A DNA stretch of 64,000 nt from contig NZ_JAARLY010000001.1 in assembly GCF_011759385.1 (NCBI RefSeq), positions 186,001 through 250,000 of the forward strand. Direction: 5' to 3'. Positions 28,645 through 47,548 of the stretch are shown here, piece by piece; the stretch's first letter is position 1, and the number at the start of each line of letters is the position of its first letter. Both the position numbers and the translations under genes were made by a program. The notes below the pieces were generated by a model. That model made no database searches. It was given only the letters and a program-made list of their open reading frames with translations, and had not been told where the DNA came from. This stretch comes from Oleiagrimonas sp. C23AA. Its GTDB lineage: Bacteria; Pseudomonadota; Gammaproteobacteria; Xanthomonadales; Rhodanobacteraceae.

Positions 28645-29904
28645 TCAGTGCTGGCTGGCCTTGAGGGCATCCTTGATCTGGCTGAAGTGGCCATCGTTGG
28701 TCTGCGCCGGAAGACCCAGCAGATGCGTCATCAGCGGGTACACGTCGACATTGGGAAATTCGCCGATCACGGCGCCCTGGCGGAAGGCCGGGCCGTGCGC
28801 GATGAACAGGGCACGCATCTGCGGTGCGGCGTTGTCGTAGCCGTGATCGCCGAGCATGGTCTTGCCCTTGTACTTGGTGACGTTGGCCTGGCTCATGATC
28901 TGCCAGTGCAGGTCGGCCGCGCAGGTGATCGCCGGTACGCGCGGGTTGCCGCCGTAGTGGTAGCGCGCCGGAATGTTCTGCTTGCGCCAGCAGGTCATGT
29001 GGTCGTGATGGCCGAGCAACGCTTTTTCCACCTCCTGCGTGTAACCGCTCTTGGGAATGAACCCGGCGACCACGCCCAGCGACACCACTCGCACGTGCTT
29101 CAAGTTGATCAGCTTGTCGATCACGGTGATGTTCTTGCGCGGCGTGGAGGCCATGCCGTGATCGGATACCACGATGATGTTCATGTGCTGGTAGAGACCG
29201 CGCGCCTTCAGGCCGGCCACCAGGCGGGCGATGCCGTCATCGACGTATTTCAGCGCGTGGTTCACCTGCGGCGAATCGGGCCCGTAGGTATGCCCGGCGT
29301 GATCGACGCGGTCGAAATACAGCGTCAGGAAGTCAGGACGCTTGGCCGCCGGCAGCGACAGCCATTTCAGCACCTGGTCCACGCGCTGGTCGGGCGTCCA
29401 CTTTCCGTCGTAGGCGCGAAAGTGGTCGGGCCGATAGCCATGAATTACGGTGCCCGAGCCGGGCCAGAACATGGTGGCCGTCTGCAGGCCGTGCTTGTCG
29501 GCGGTGACCCAGATCGGCTCGCCGCCGGCCCACCACTGGCCGTTGCCCACGGCCTTGCGGTTGCCCAGCGAAAACTTGCCCAGCGCCGGATCGTACATGT
29601 TGTTGTTGACGATGCCGTGGTGGTCAGGGTACAGACCGGTAACCAGCGTATAGTGATTGGGGAAGGTCAGCGACGGGAACGAAGGCTGCATGGCCTTGGC
29701 GCGCACACCGCTGGCCGCCATCGCATTGAGCGTTGGTGTCTTGCCGCGGTCGAGGTAATCAGGCCGAAAGGCATCGATGGAAATCAGCAGCAGCGGTGCA
29801 TGGGCGCCGTGGGCCGCACTGGAAACGGGACGCTGCGGCGTGCCGGCGCAGGCGGCCAGCAACAGCGCGAGCGCCGGGCTTATGAGTCGGGCGAATCGTC
29901 GCAT
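28645..29904 (-). CDS. NPP-type alkaline phosphatase-superfamily lipoprotein
   Basis: 419 residues with a lipoprotein signal (LALLLAACAG, lipobox LAAC) and an ectonucleotide pyrophosphatase/phosphodiesterase domain. The Zn ligands and nucleophile are visible: Asp in LISIDAFRPDYL, nucleophile Thr in SLTFPNHYTLVTGL, DRVDHAGHTYGPDS, VVSDHGM, and a late His in MLGDHGYDN. The family hydrolyses nucleotide pyrophosphate or phosphodiester bonds in the periplasm or outer membrane; NPP proteins are well known in Xanthomonas. The ATG was selected because it begins the signal peptide; the longer open frame upstream is the antisense of the next gene. Confidence 0.92.
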   Translation of the reverse strand: MRRFARLISPALALLLAACAGTPQRPVSSAAHGAHAPLLLISIDAFRPDYLDRGKTPTLNAMAASGVRAKAMQPSFPSLTFPNHYTLVTGLYPDHHGIVNNNMYDPALGKFSLGNRKAVGNGQWWAGGEPIWVTADKHGLQTATMFWPGSGTVIHGYRPDHFRAYDGKWTPDQRVDQVLKWLSLPAAKRPDFLTLYFDRVDHAGHTYGPDSPQVNHALKYVDDGIARLVAGLKARGLYQHMNIIVVSDHGMASTPRKNITVIDKLINLKHVRVVSLGVVAGFIPKSGYTQEVEKALLGHHDHMTCWRKQNIPARYHYGGNPRVPAITCAADLHWQIMSQANVTKYKGKTMLGDHGYDNAAPQMRALFIAHGPAFRQGAVIGEFPNVDVYPLMTHLLGLPAQTNDGHFSQIKDALKASQH

Positions 29905-29921
29905 GATGAGGAGTGGTCTGG

Positions 29922-30440
29922 ATGAGCAGTGAGACAAGCGCCGTATCATCGCCGATTCATATGACATGCGCATGCCCCGCCAAGTTGCGTCCTTGGATCG
30001 GCCGGGCTTGCCTTGGCATCGTATTGCTGGCCGCAATGCCGTTGGCGGCCTTGGCGCAGCCGAGCCAGGACACATTGAGCCAGCGTCTGCAGGCGCAGCA
30101 GCAGCGTGATGCGCGTCAGCGCCAGAGCTCGATTCAGGAGCGCCAGCGCCAGTCCAGCTATCAAATGCGGCAGAAATCGACCAGCAGTGCGGTCGTGCAG
30201 CAGCAGCTGCAGGACAACGACACCCAGCAACAGCGCCAGCATCGTGAGCATCAGCGCGCCATCGATCGCGATTATCCGCAGCTGCCTCCCTCACGGCGCA
30301 CTGCGGAACCGGCCCGCATGGCGCCACCGCAGCAGGGCAGTGACACCGATCAGCCCAAGCAGCAAAAGCCGCCGATATTGACGCCCCCGGCCAGCGCCAG
30401 CAGCAGCGGCGGCGACGATGATGGCGGCGCCCAGGGCTGA
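29922..30440 (+). CDS. Exported Gln/Arg-rich protein of unknown function
   Basis: 172 residues. A signal peptide (IGRACLGIVLLAAMPLAALAQ, cleavage after ALA) is followed by a charged, Gln-rich helical region (about 45-110, several QQQRQ and RQRQSS blocks, probably coiled coil), then a Pro-rich segment and a Gly/Asp-rich tail. Low complexity prevents a family call. GAGGAG 8 nt before the ATG sets the start; GTG three codons earlier overlaps it. It is divergent from the phosphodiesterase gene (17 nt apart), and its stop is 1 nt from that of the convergent TetR gene. Confidence 0.75.
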   Translation: MSSETSAVSSPIHMTCACPAKLRPWIGRACLGIVLLAAMPLAALAQPSQDTLSQRLQAQQQRDARQRQSSIQERQRQSSYQMRQKSTSSAVVQQQLQDNDTQQQRQHREHQRAIDRDYPQLPPSRRTAEPARMAPPQQGSDTDQPKQQKPPILTPPASASSSGGDDDGGAQG

Positions 30441-30441
30441 A

Positions 30442-31062
30442 TCAGCCGGCGTGTTCCATGGGTGAATCCAGTGTGCACGGCTCGGCTTCCAGGCCACACA
30501 GCATGCGCCGCAGCGAGGTGCGGTAGAAACCGCGAAAGCCCGCTTCGTCGTAGGTGAAGCGCTCGGCGCGATACAGCGTGATCAGGCCAATGGCGTGCGC
30601 CCACAGCGTCATCGCCACTTCCCACGGGTCATCGTCGGCCAGTCGGCCCTGTTCCATGCCATCGGCGATGGTGTCGGCCATGACGTTGAACAGGCCCGAG
30701 CGGCGGGCCTTCACATCATCGGGGAAACGGTTGGGATCAGAGCCGCTGCGCAACAGGCCAGGCTCGAACAGCTGCGGGTGCTTCAGCGCGTAATCGAGAT
30801 AGACCTCCTGCAGCTCCAGCAGGCGCTCGATAGGGTCGGGGGTGTCTGGCGGCGTGCTGAGGCGATCGGTCAGTTCCCGCGTGCCATCTTCCCCAAGGCG
30901 CTGCAGCAAGGCGGCGCGATTGGGAAAGTGGCGGTAGATGGTCATCGGTGCAATGCCGGCGCGGGCGGCGATACGCCGCATGCTGACCGCGGCCTCGCCA
31001 CCGTCTTCGAACAGGGCGCGGGCGGCGCCAAGAATGCGGTCGGCGGTGGAGGAAGTATGCAT
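30442..31062 (-). CDS. TetR-family transcriptional regulator
   Basis: 206 residues. The N-terminal helix-turn-helix (about 8-55: ILGAARALFEDGG, VSMRRIAARAGIAPMTIYRHFPNRAALL) is followed by a ligand domain of the type with a conserved WAHAIGLITLYR helix. The target is unknown. It lies downstream of the peroxidase-cytochrome b561 pair on the same strand with a 67-nt gap, so it may or may not be in that transcript. Confidence 0.92.
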   Translation of the reverse strand: MHTSSTADRILGAARALFEDGGEAAVSMRRIAARAGIAPMTIYRHFPNRAALLQRLGEDGTRELTDRLSTPPDTPDPIERLLELQEVYLDYALKHPQLFEPGLLRSGSDPNRFPDDVKARRSGLFNVMADTIADGMEQGRLADDDPWEVAMTLWAHAIGLITLYRAERFTYDEAGFRGFYRTSLRRMLCGLEAEPCTLDSPMEHAG

Positions 31063-31129
31063 GGCGCGTAGCGTAGCCGTGCTGGCGTGATTCGAACATA
31101 GCGACCGATGTTAAATCACGCCCTCACGT

Positions 31130-31690
31130 TCAGTTTGAGGCCGATGTTTTCCGGCGCACGCCGATCATGCTGGCCAGCACGCCATCGCGCCGGATCAGGC
31201 CGTGGTACAGCGCCGCGCCCATATGCGCCAAGAAGGTCAGTGCCAGGGCGTAGGCCAGCACCGAATGCGCCGCGCGCAGCACCGCGAACAGCGTGGTATT
31301 GGTCGGCGCGATGGCCGGCAGCTGCAGCCCGGCGCCGAGTGTGACCGGATAGCCGCCGGCCGAAAGCATGGCCCAGCCGATCAGCGGCATGGCCAGCATC
31401 AGCGCGTACAGCAACCAGTGCGAGGCGTGCGCGGCCCATGCCTGCAGCCGGGGAAGGTCGGCAGGCAACGGCGGTGGCGGATGCCGCCTGCGCACCACCA
31501 GGCGCGTGATCGCCAGTAGCAAAATGGCGATGCCCAGCGGCTTGTGAATGGCCAGCAGCCAGTCGTGCCGCGCCGATACGCTGGCCACCATGCCCAGCCC
31601 AATCAGCAACATGGCGATGATCGCCGCGGCCATCAGCCAGTGCAGCAGGCGCGCCAGCGGGTGGAAGGTCGAGCGGTCGGAATGGCGCAT
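31130..31690 (-). CDS. Cytochrome b561
   Basis: A 186-residue, four-span membrane cytochrome b. The histidines that would bind two hemes b appear in each helix: LARLLHWLMAA, WLLAIHKPLG, AHASHWLLYAL and LAHMGAALYHG. It likely passes electrons from the quinol pool to the partner peroxidase. Its ATG overlaps the stop of the peroxidase gene (ATGA), so the two are translationally coupled and form one transcript. This gene pairing recurs in proteobacteria. Confidence 0.92.
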   Translation of the reverse strand: MRHSDRSTFHPLARLLHWLMAAAIIAMLLIGLGMVASVSARHDWLLAIHKPLGIAILLLAITRLVVRRRHPPPPLPADLPRLQAWAAHASHWLLYALMLAMPLIGWAMLSAGGYPVTLGAGLQLPAIAPTNTTLFAVLRAAHSVLAYALALTFLAHMGAALYHGLIRRDGVLASMIGVRRKTSASN

Positions 31691-32751
31691 CAGTGAGTCT
31701 CCTTGGCCGCCGGATAGCCAGGCAGGTGGGCTTCTTCGGCGGTGCGGCGGCGGAACGAATCGGCATAGGCGGCCGAGCGTGCCGGCGGCAGCGGATCGTC
31801 GGTCAGCGACATGCCGTCGGGCAGGATGGTCGGGTCGTAGTTGATGTCGCGGCAGGGGCCTTCGGCCTGGCCGCTGGCGCGTGTCAGCACCAGGGTGCCG
31901 GCGGTGATCTGCTTCCGGTCGGCCGGCCATGCGGTGGCGGCTTGTGCCGTGGGGTCGCCGGCTTGGGCCACGGTAAATACCAGTTGCCAGCGCAGCGGGC
32001 CGTTGGCCAGCCGTTGCATCAGGTCGGCATCCAGCGCATTGGCGTCGGGTTTACCGGTCGGATCAGTTGCCTTGGCCTGCGGTACGAAGCGCCAGCGCAC
32101 GGCGTGGCGTTGTCCCCGGGCGTTGGTCACGTAGAAGGCGTCCAGGCCGCCGTAGTTCTGCGTGGCAAAGCTTGCCGATGGCACCGTGGCCTTGGCCCAG
32201 GCCATGAACGGCGCCATTTCCGGATGCGCGGCGTTGAATGCGGCGATCTTTGCCTTGTCCGGCTTGCCGGTGTGCGCGTCGGGCGCGTGCGCGACCAGGT
32301 TCTGATAGAAGGCCTGCGGTGTGTTCACCGAAAACACCGGCGCATTCAGCATGGCGGTACGCCACTGTTGCCCATTGGCCAGTGCAAAGCGCAGCGCCAT
32401 GGCGCGCACCGGCGTGCTGCCGTCAGGTGTTAACGGGTTGGGGCCGGGCAGCGAGAAACGGCCGACCACAGGCGTGCGCACATCGGCAAACAGGGCCGCA
32501 CGCGACAGCACGCTGGCCTGGTCGTTGCCCTGAAAATAACCCGCGACGCATACGCCCTTGGCGTGGTTGCGGCGCAGGCCCGGATGCACCCCGCCGTTGG
32601 TCTGGAACTGATTGATGAAGCGATCGGGCGTCAGCCGGTGCGGGCTCAGCCAGCCGGCAACGTAGGCGATGATCAGCAGCACCAGCAGCACGGGTGCGAT
32701 CACCAGCGCCCAGCGCCAGAGGCCGGGGCGGGAAGAGGAAGGGGAAGTCAT
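31690..32751 (-). CDS. Membrane-anchored catalase-family peroxidase (SrpA-like)
   Basis: 353 residues. One N-terminal TM anchor (about 10-33) precedes a mini-catalase domain that faces the periplasm. The distal His is in LRRNHAKGVC; the proximal Tyr is in INYDPTILPDG. The domain lacks the long N-arm, C-terminal and flavodoxin-like parts of true catalases, as in catalase-related peroxidases. It probably reduces peroxides with electrons from the coupled cytochrome b561. A good ECF-type promoter (see the element on the minus strand just upstream) lies 38 nt before the ATG. GTG three codons earlier is a possible start. Confidence 0.92.
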   Translation of the reverse strand: MTSPSSSRPGLWRWALVIAPVLLVLLIIAYVAGWLSPHRLTPDRFINQFQTNGGVHPGLRRNHAKGVCVAGYFQGNDQASVLSRAALFADVRTPVVGRFSLPGPNPLTPDGSTPVRAMALRFALANGQQWRTAMLNAPVFSVNTPQAFYQNLVAHAPDAHTGKPDKAKIAAFNAAHPEMAPFMAWAKATVPSASFATQNYGGLDAFYVTNARGQRHAVRWRFVPQAKATDPTGKPDANALDADLMQRLANGPLRWQLVFTVAQAGDPTAQAATAWPADRKQITAGTLVLTRASGQAEGPCRDINYDPTILPDGMSLTDDPLPPARSAAYADSFRRRTAEEAHLPGYPAAKETH

Positions 32752-32787
32752 GGTCGGCACGCGGTTCGTGAGTGGAGATCGTCAAGG

Positions 32788-32815
32788 GGACGCACGGCGC
32801 GGGCATTTATTCCAT
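32788..32815 (-). promoter_or_regulatory. Candidate ECF promoter for the peroxidase-cytochrome b561 operon
   Basis: Read on the minus strand: ATGGAATAA, 13 nt, GCGTCC. GGAAT is a typical ECF -35 core and CGTC a typical ECF -10 core. The element ends 36 nt before the peroxidase ATG. The identical element with the same spacing lies on the plus strand before the sigma gene. Confidence 0.75.
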
Positions 32816-32871
32816 GTCGATGCAAAATGGACGACCCGGTCAAGGCGCAGTTGCACGCCGAGTGCCTGGCA

Positions 32872-32899
32872 ATGGAATAATCACGGCCGCCAGGCGTCC
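32872..32899 (+). promoter_or_regulatory. Candidate autoregulatory ECF promoter of the sigma/anti-sigma operon
   Basis: ATGGAATAA-N13-GCGTCC, ending 32 nt before the sigma-factor ATG. It is the exact counterpart of the element in front of the divergent peroxidase gene; the N13 spacers are largely unrelated, so the matched ends are unlikely to be a simple duplication. Confidence 0.75.
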
Positions 32900-32931
32900 T
32901 TGCTGTTGTATCTGCCTTTGACGAGCGAACC

Positions 32932-33459
32932 ATGGCTTCCGAGCACGCTGACGACATCGATGCCGCCTTGCGCGAATGGCTGCCGCACCTGCGGCGCTTT
33001 GCGCAGTGGCTGACGCGCGATGCCAGCGCCGCGGATGATCTGGTGCAGTCGACGCTGGAACGCGCCATTTCGCGCTGGTCGCAGCATCGTCAGGCCAGCT
33101 CGCTGCGGGCCTGGCTGTTCGCCATCGCGCACCGCCAGTTCATCGATCAGCGCCGGCGCGCCAGCCGCTATGCCTGGATGCTCGACCGTCTGCGCAGCGC
33201 CCCCGAGCCGGTCGAGCCGTCGCTGGAGCAGAGCGTGCAAGCGCAGCTCAGCCTGGCGGCCCTGCAACGCCTGCCCGAAGCGCAGCGTCATTTGCTGCTG
33301 TGGGTGGCGGTGGAAGGCCTTAGCTATCGTGAGGTGGCCGACATTCTCGAGGTACCCATTGGCACCGTGATGTCGCGCCTTTCGCGCGCCCGCGCGGCCT
33401 TTCGCGAGGCCAGCGAAGGCCATCCCTCCCGTCCTGCCTTGCGCCTGCTTTCGTCATGA
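32932..33459 (+). CDS. ECF-type RNA polymerase sigma factor
   Basis: 175 residues with region 2 (about 15-85; DASAADDLVQSTLERAI, RAWLFAIAHRQFIDQRRR) and region 4 (about 105-160; LPEAQRHLLLWVAVEGLSYREVADILEVPIGTVMSRLSRAR). It has no extra C-terminal domain. Its last bases overlap the ATG of the anti-sigma gene, which is the standard arrangement. It probably recognises the GGAATAA/CGTC element found both upstream of itself and of the divergent peroxidase operon. Confidence 0.95.
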   Translation: MASEHADDIDAALREWLPHLRRFAQWLTRDASAADDLVQSTLERAISRWSQHRQASSLRAWLFAIAHRQFIDQRRRASRYAWMLDRLRSAPEPVEPSLEQSVQAQLSLAALQRLPEAQRHLLLWVAVEGLSYREVADILEVPIGTVMSRLSRARAAFREASEGHPSRPALRLLSS

Positions 33460-34202
33460 ATCAATCGACTGAAAATGATATTCACGCCTATATCGATGGC
33501 CAGATGAATGCCACCGAGCGTGTGCGGTTCGAGCAGGCCATGCGCCGCGACCCCGAACTGGCCGCGCGCGTGAGCGCCTGGCAACGCGATGCGCAGCAAT
33601 TGCGCGCCGCTTTTGCCGGCACGCCGGATGATGTAGTGCCGGCGAAGCTGGACCCTTCAAGCATCCGCCGGGCACAACGCAGCCGCCACCGCGCGCGTCT
33701 GGCCGTTGCGGCTTCGCTGGTATTGAGTCTGCTGGTGGGCGGTTCGCTGGGCTGGCAGATGCGCGCCATGCAGGGGCCAGCCGAAGCGCCGATGGCTGAC
33801 GCGCTGCAGGCCTATCGCATGTTTGCCACCGCCACGCCGATGCGGGCCGATGTGGAGACGGCGCAATCGGGCCAGATGCAACATTGGCTCGGCCAGCAGT
33901 TTGGTCATCAGGTACAGCTACCCTCGCTCAAGAAGGCCGGCTTCACGCCGGTCAGTGGGCGGCTGATGGCCACGGCGGTGGGGCCGGCGGCGCTGGTGGT
34001 GTACCGCAATGCGCAGGGCGATGCGATCAGCTTTTATGTGCGCCCGCCCAATGGCGAGCGCGGACCGCTGCCGCGTGGCGAGCATCGCGAAGGCAACCTG
34101 CTGGCGCAGTACTGGTCGGGTGGTGGCTACAACTACGCCATGGTCAGTCGGGCCGACTCGCGCGATGTGGCGGTGGCGCGTCAGGCCGTACCTTCGGCCT
34201 GA
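33456..34202 (+). CDS. Membrane anti-sigma factor for the adjacent ECF sigma factor
   Basis: 248 residues. The N-terminal cytoplasmic anti-sigma domain (about 1-75, ENDIHAYIDGQMNATERVRFEQAM, DPELAARVSAWQRD) lacks the Cys-His zinc motif of the ZAS class. A single TM follows (about 88-105, LAVAASLVLSLLVGGSLGW), then a roughly 140-residue periplasmic domain that could sense the signal. It starts inside the sigma stop codon (ATGA). Such proteins hold the sigma factor at the membrane until the signal arrives; here oxidative stress is plausible because of the neighbouring peroxidase. Confidence 0.9.
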   Translation: MNQSTENDIHAYIDGQMNATERVRFEQAMRRDPELAARVSAWQRDAQQLRAAFAGTPDDVVPAKLDPSSIRRAQRSRHRARLAVAASLVLSLLVGGSLGWQMRAMQGPAEAPMADALQAYRMFATATPMRADVETAQSGQMQHWLGQQFGHQVQLPSLKKAGFTPVSGRLMATAVGPAALVVYRNAQGDAISFYVRPPNGERGPLPRGEHREGNLLAQYWSGGGYNYAMVSRADSRDVAVARQAVPSA

Positions 34203-34221
34203 CGCGTGTTCCCGGCCATCA

Positions 34222-34959
34222 TCAGACGAACCCGCCGTTGGCGCGCAGCACCTGGCCGTTGACCCAGCCGCCCTCGATGCCAGCCAGGAAGCTGACCACG
34301 TTGGCGATATCGGTTGGCTCGCCCAGGCGCTCCAGGGGTGCCGCCTTGGCCAGCTGCGCGACCTGTTCGTCGCTCTTGCCTTCCAGAAACAGCTCGGTGC
34401 CGGTGGGGCCGGGCGCGACCGCGTTGACGGTGATGTCTCGGCCGCGAAGCTCATTGGCCAGCACGCGCACCAGGCCTTCCACACCGGCCTTGCTGGCGAT
34501 GTAGGCGCCGTAGCCGGGGAAAGCCTTGGCGATCACGCTGGTCGACAGCGCAATGATGCGCCCGCCCTGACTCAGCCGCTGCGCCGCTTCGCCCAGCACC
34601 AGGAACGCGCCGCGAAGATTGGTGCGCATGGTGCGGTCGAACGCCTCCACATCCAGCGCGTCGATGCGCTGATTGCTCATGATGCCGGCGTTGTGTACCA
34701 CGGTGTCGACGCGACCGAACGCCTCAATGGCCACATTGAACAGACGTTGCACGTGGTCGGGCTCGGCCACATCGGCCTGCACGGCCTGGGCGTGACCACC
34801 GCCGCGTTCGATCATCTTCACCGTTTCGGCGGCGGCCTGTGCGCTGCCGGCATAGTTGACGATGACATGGTGGCCGTCGCTGGCCAGGCGTTCGGCGATG
34901 GCGCGGCCGATGCCGCGCGAGGCGCCGGTGACGATGGCAACACGTTGATCTTGACTCAT
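34222..34959 (-). CDS. SDR-family oxidoreductase (FabG-like)
   Basis: A 245-residue classical SDR with TGASRGIGRAIAERL (cofactor), NAG motif (VVHNAGIMSN), and the catalytic Ser (LSTSV) and Tyr-Lys (YGAYIASKAG). The PGPTGTELF loop after the active site is typical of the group often paired with LysR regulators. GGAGG lies 7 nt before the ATG. It is divergent from a LysR gene across about 108 bp. Substrate unknown. Confidence 0.93.
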   Translation of the reverse strand: MSQDQRVAIVTGASRGIGRAIAERLASDGHHVIVNYAGSAQAAAETVKMIERGGGHAQAVQADVAEPDHVQRLFNVAIEAFGRVDTVVHNAGIMSNQRIDALDVEAFDRTMRTNLRGAFLVLGEAAQRLSQGGRIIALSTSVIAKAFPGYGAYIASKAGVEGLVRVLANELRGRDITVNAVAPGPTGTELFLEGKSDEQVAQLAKAAPLERLGEPTDIANVVSFLAGIEGGWVNGQVLRANGGFV

Positions 34960-35004
34960 GTCGGACCTCCTCACGTGTGATGTTGATGGACCATCATGCG
35001 CGCT

Positions 35005-35028
35005 TGATTGTCCTGGATAAATGAATCA
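35005..35028. promoter_or_regulatory. Dyad TGATT-N14-AATCA in the SDR/LysR intergenic region
   Basis: Inverted 5-bp half-sites (TGATT and AATCA) in the middle of the divergent region. They share half-site sequence with the dyad before the other LysR/reductase pair at 21.6 kb. A candidate LysR operator only. Confidence 0.3.
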
Positions 35029-35067
35029 GCGCTGGCAATACAATTCGGGCTGGTGAAACAATGGCGC

Positions 35068-35973
35068 ATGGACCGACTCGATGCCATGCAACTTTTCGCC
35101 CGGATCGTGGAATTGGGCAGCTTCAGCCGTGCCGCCGAGGCGATGGACCTGCCGCGGGCCACTGCCACCCACGCCATCAAGGCGCTGGAGGCCAGGCTGG
35201 GCGTGCGTCTGCTGGAGCGCACCACGCGTTCGGTACGTTCCACACCGGAGGGCGATACCTACTATCGCCAATGCATACGCCTGCTGGCCGAGCTGGAAGC
35301 GACCGAACACGGCCTGCGTGGCGCCGATGCCGAACCCTCCGGCACGCTGCGCGTGGCCATGCAGGGGACGCAGGCCACGCACATCGTATTGCCCCACATC
35401 GACGACTTTCGCTCGCGCTACCCTCGGCTTGATGTGGTGTTGCATTGCGGCGATCGCAAGGTGCAATTGCTGGAAGAAGGCTTTGACTGCGCCATTCGCG
35501 CCGGTCGCCCGGCCGACTCCAGCCTCAAGGCGCGGGCGCTGGCGAAGGTGCCCGAGGTGGTCTGCGCCAGCCCTGCCTATCTGCGCGAGCATGGCACGCC
35601 GCGCGATCTGGATTCGCTGCAAGGCCATCGCTGTGTGGGCTTTTTCAACGCCGGTGGTCAGGACATGTGCGCGCTGGAATTTACCGTCGATGGCCAACTG
35701 CAGGCGCTGCGCCTGCCGCACTGGATCGCGGTCAACGAGGCCGAAGCCTACGTCACCTGCGCGCTGCGTGGTGCCGGGTTGATCCAGCTGCCGCGCTACC
35801 ACGTGGCCGAGCATCTGGCCGCCGGCACCCTGGTGGAAGTGCTGGCTGATGTGCCGCGCCCAGGCGTGCCGGTATACGGCCTGTACCCGCAGCATCGCGA
35901 GCAGGCGCCGCGGGTGCGCGCGTTCCTGGACTGGGTGGCCGGTCTCTACGGCGAACGTTTCGGCGCCGGCTGA
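35068..35973 (+). CDS. LysR-family transcriptional regulator divergent from an SDR gene
   Basis: 301 residues. HTH domain (about 1-60, GSFSRAAEAMDLPRATATHAIKALEARLG) and an effector domain with FDCAIRAGRPADSSLKARAL and GAGLIQLPRYHVAEHLAAG, a branch that usually sits beside SDRs or aldo/keto reductases. The frame opens 20 codons earlier, but MDRLDAMQLF is the family N-terminus, so this ATG was used. It likely controls the divergent SDR. Confidence 0.92.
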   Translation: MDRLDAMQLFARIVELGSFSRAAEAMDLPRATATHAIKALEARLGVRLLERTTRSVRSTPEGDTYYRQCIRLLAELEATEHGLRGADAEPSGTLRVAMQGTQATHIVLPHIDDFRSRYPRLDVVLHCGDRKVQLLEEGFDCAIRAGRPADSSLKARALAKVPEVVCASPAYLREHGTPRDLDSLQGHRCVGFFNAGGQDMCALEFTVDGQLQALRLPHWIAVNEAEAYVTCALRGAGLIQLPRYHVAEHLAAGTLVEVLADVPRPGVPVYGLYPQHREQAPRVRAFLDWVAGLYGERFGAG

Positions 35974-36032
35974 AAGCCACGGCGCGGGCCGGCTACACTG
36001 GTCGGCCGTGTTTGATGCCAAGGAGCGTTTCG

Positions 36033-38543
<2,511 letters not shown>

Positions 38544-38623
38544 ATGGCGGCAGCGTCGCCCCTGTGCGCGCCGGCCCGGCTGGTGCAGACTGGGAGCCCC
38601 TTCGCCCAAGCTTCGGTACCTGC

Positions 38624-39259
38624 ATGAACGATGAAACCGTCCAGCGCCATCTGCTCGACCTCTTCGCCCAGTACGACGTGGAACTGGAGCCGGACGAAGA
38701 CGGCTGGCTGCTGACCGAGGGCGAATATCCGGCCATTCGCGGACACTGGCACGAGACGGCCGGCGCCGAGCTGGGGCGACTGGATATCGACGTGGTGCTC
38801 GATGAAGACCGCAGCATCGAGGAAAGCTTCGCCGGCGCCGGTGCGGGTGAAGCCGGCCTCAACGATGCGTTGGCGCATTTCGCCCACGGCGCGTTGCCGG
38901 TGCTGCTTTCGGCGTGCTGGTACGTGACTGACGAGCGCACCTTCAGCCTGGCCAGCTGGGAGCTGGGCGTGCGCACCTGGGATGTGTTCATCAGTCGCTG
39001 GATGCTGCGCGGCGAGGCGCCGGTTTCGGCCTCGCCCGATGCCGTGCGCGAGGCGCTGGCGCATGAATCGCTGGCGCCCGGACTGCATGCCATTCGCCTG
39101 TTCGTGCGTCGCGACGACAGTGGCAAGCTGGCCGCCGAAGCGCTGCTCGATAACGCGCCATGGGCCGCCGGCACCGAGGCCCTGGCCGCTGACGGCTGGG
39201 AGGGCGAAGCGCCGTTCAGTGCTCACGCTCTGATGCTGCTGGACGTGCGCGACTACTGA
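38624..39259 (+). CDS. DUF6348-like protein of unknown function
   Basis: 211 residues, acidic, cytoplasmic, no signal or TM. Recognisable blocks are GHWHETAGAELGRLDIDVVL, RSIEESFAGAGAGEAGLNDALAHFAHG and ALPVLLSACW, matching my recollection of the DUF6348 family, which has no known role. The frame is open 20 codons upstream; this ATG is the first with a conserved-looking N-terminus. It sits 80 nt after the UvrA2 gene, same strand. Confidence 0.7.
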   Translation: MNDETVQRHLLDLFAQYDVELEPDEDGWLLTEGEYPAIRGHWHETAGAELGRLDIDVVLDEDRSIEESFAGAGAGEAGLNDALAHFAHGALPVLLSACWYVTDERTFSLASWELGVRTWDVFISRWMLRGEAPVSASPDAVREALAHESLAPGLHAIRLFVRRDDSGKLAAEALLDNAPWAAGTEALAADGWEGEAPFSAHALMLLDVRDY

Positions 39260-39366
39260 GCGCTGGCGTGGTGTGCCAGGCGCGCCCGTTTTGGTGCAGC
39301 GCGTCTGGCCGCATGCAGGTAGCGGACGTGATAATGGCGGTCTGATTTTTCCTGATGGGAGCCGCC

Positions 39367-41037
<1,671 letters not shown>

Positions 41038-41147
41038 GGCGAGCATGTTCCGGCCTGCACTGATGCGCGTGATCGTATTGGGGGCAGGTCGGGGCGATTT
41101 GCGTATGGTTTGATAGTCGCCGCCCAACGTTGTTGATGGATGTCCAC

Positions 41148-47548
<6,401 letters not shown>

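Noticed and set aside
31690-32751. A full catalase
   Set aside because: Only the small core domain with an N-terminal anchor is present, and it is coupled to cytochrome b561, which fits a peroxidase.
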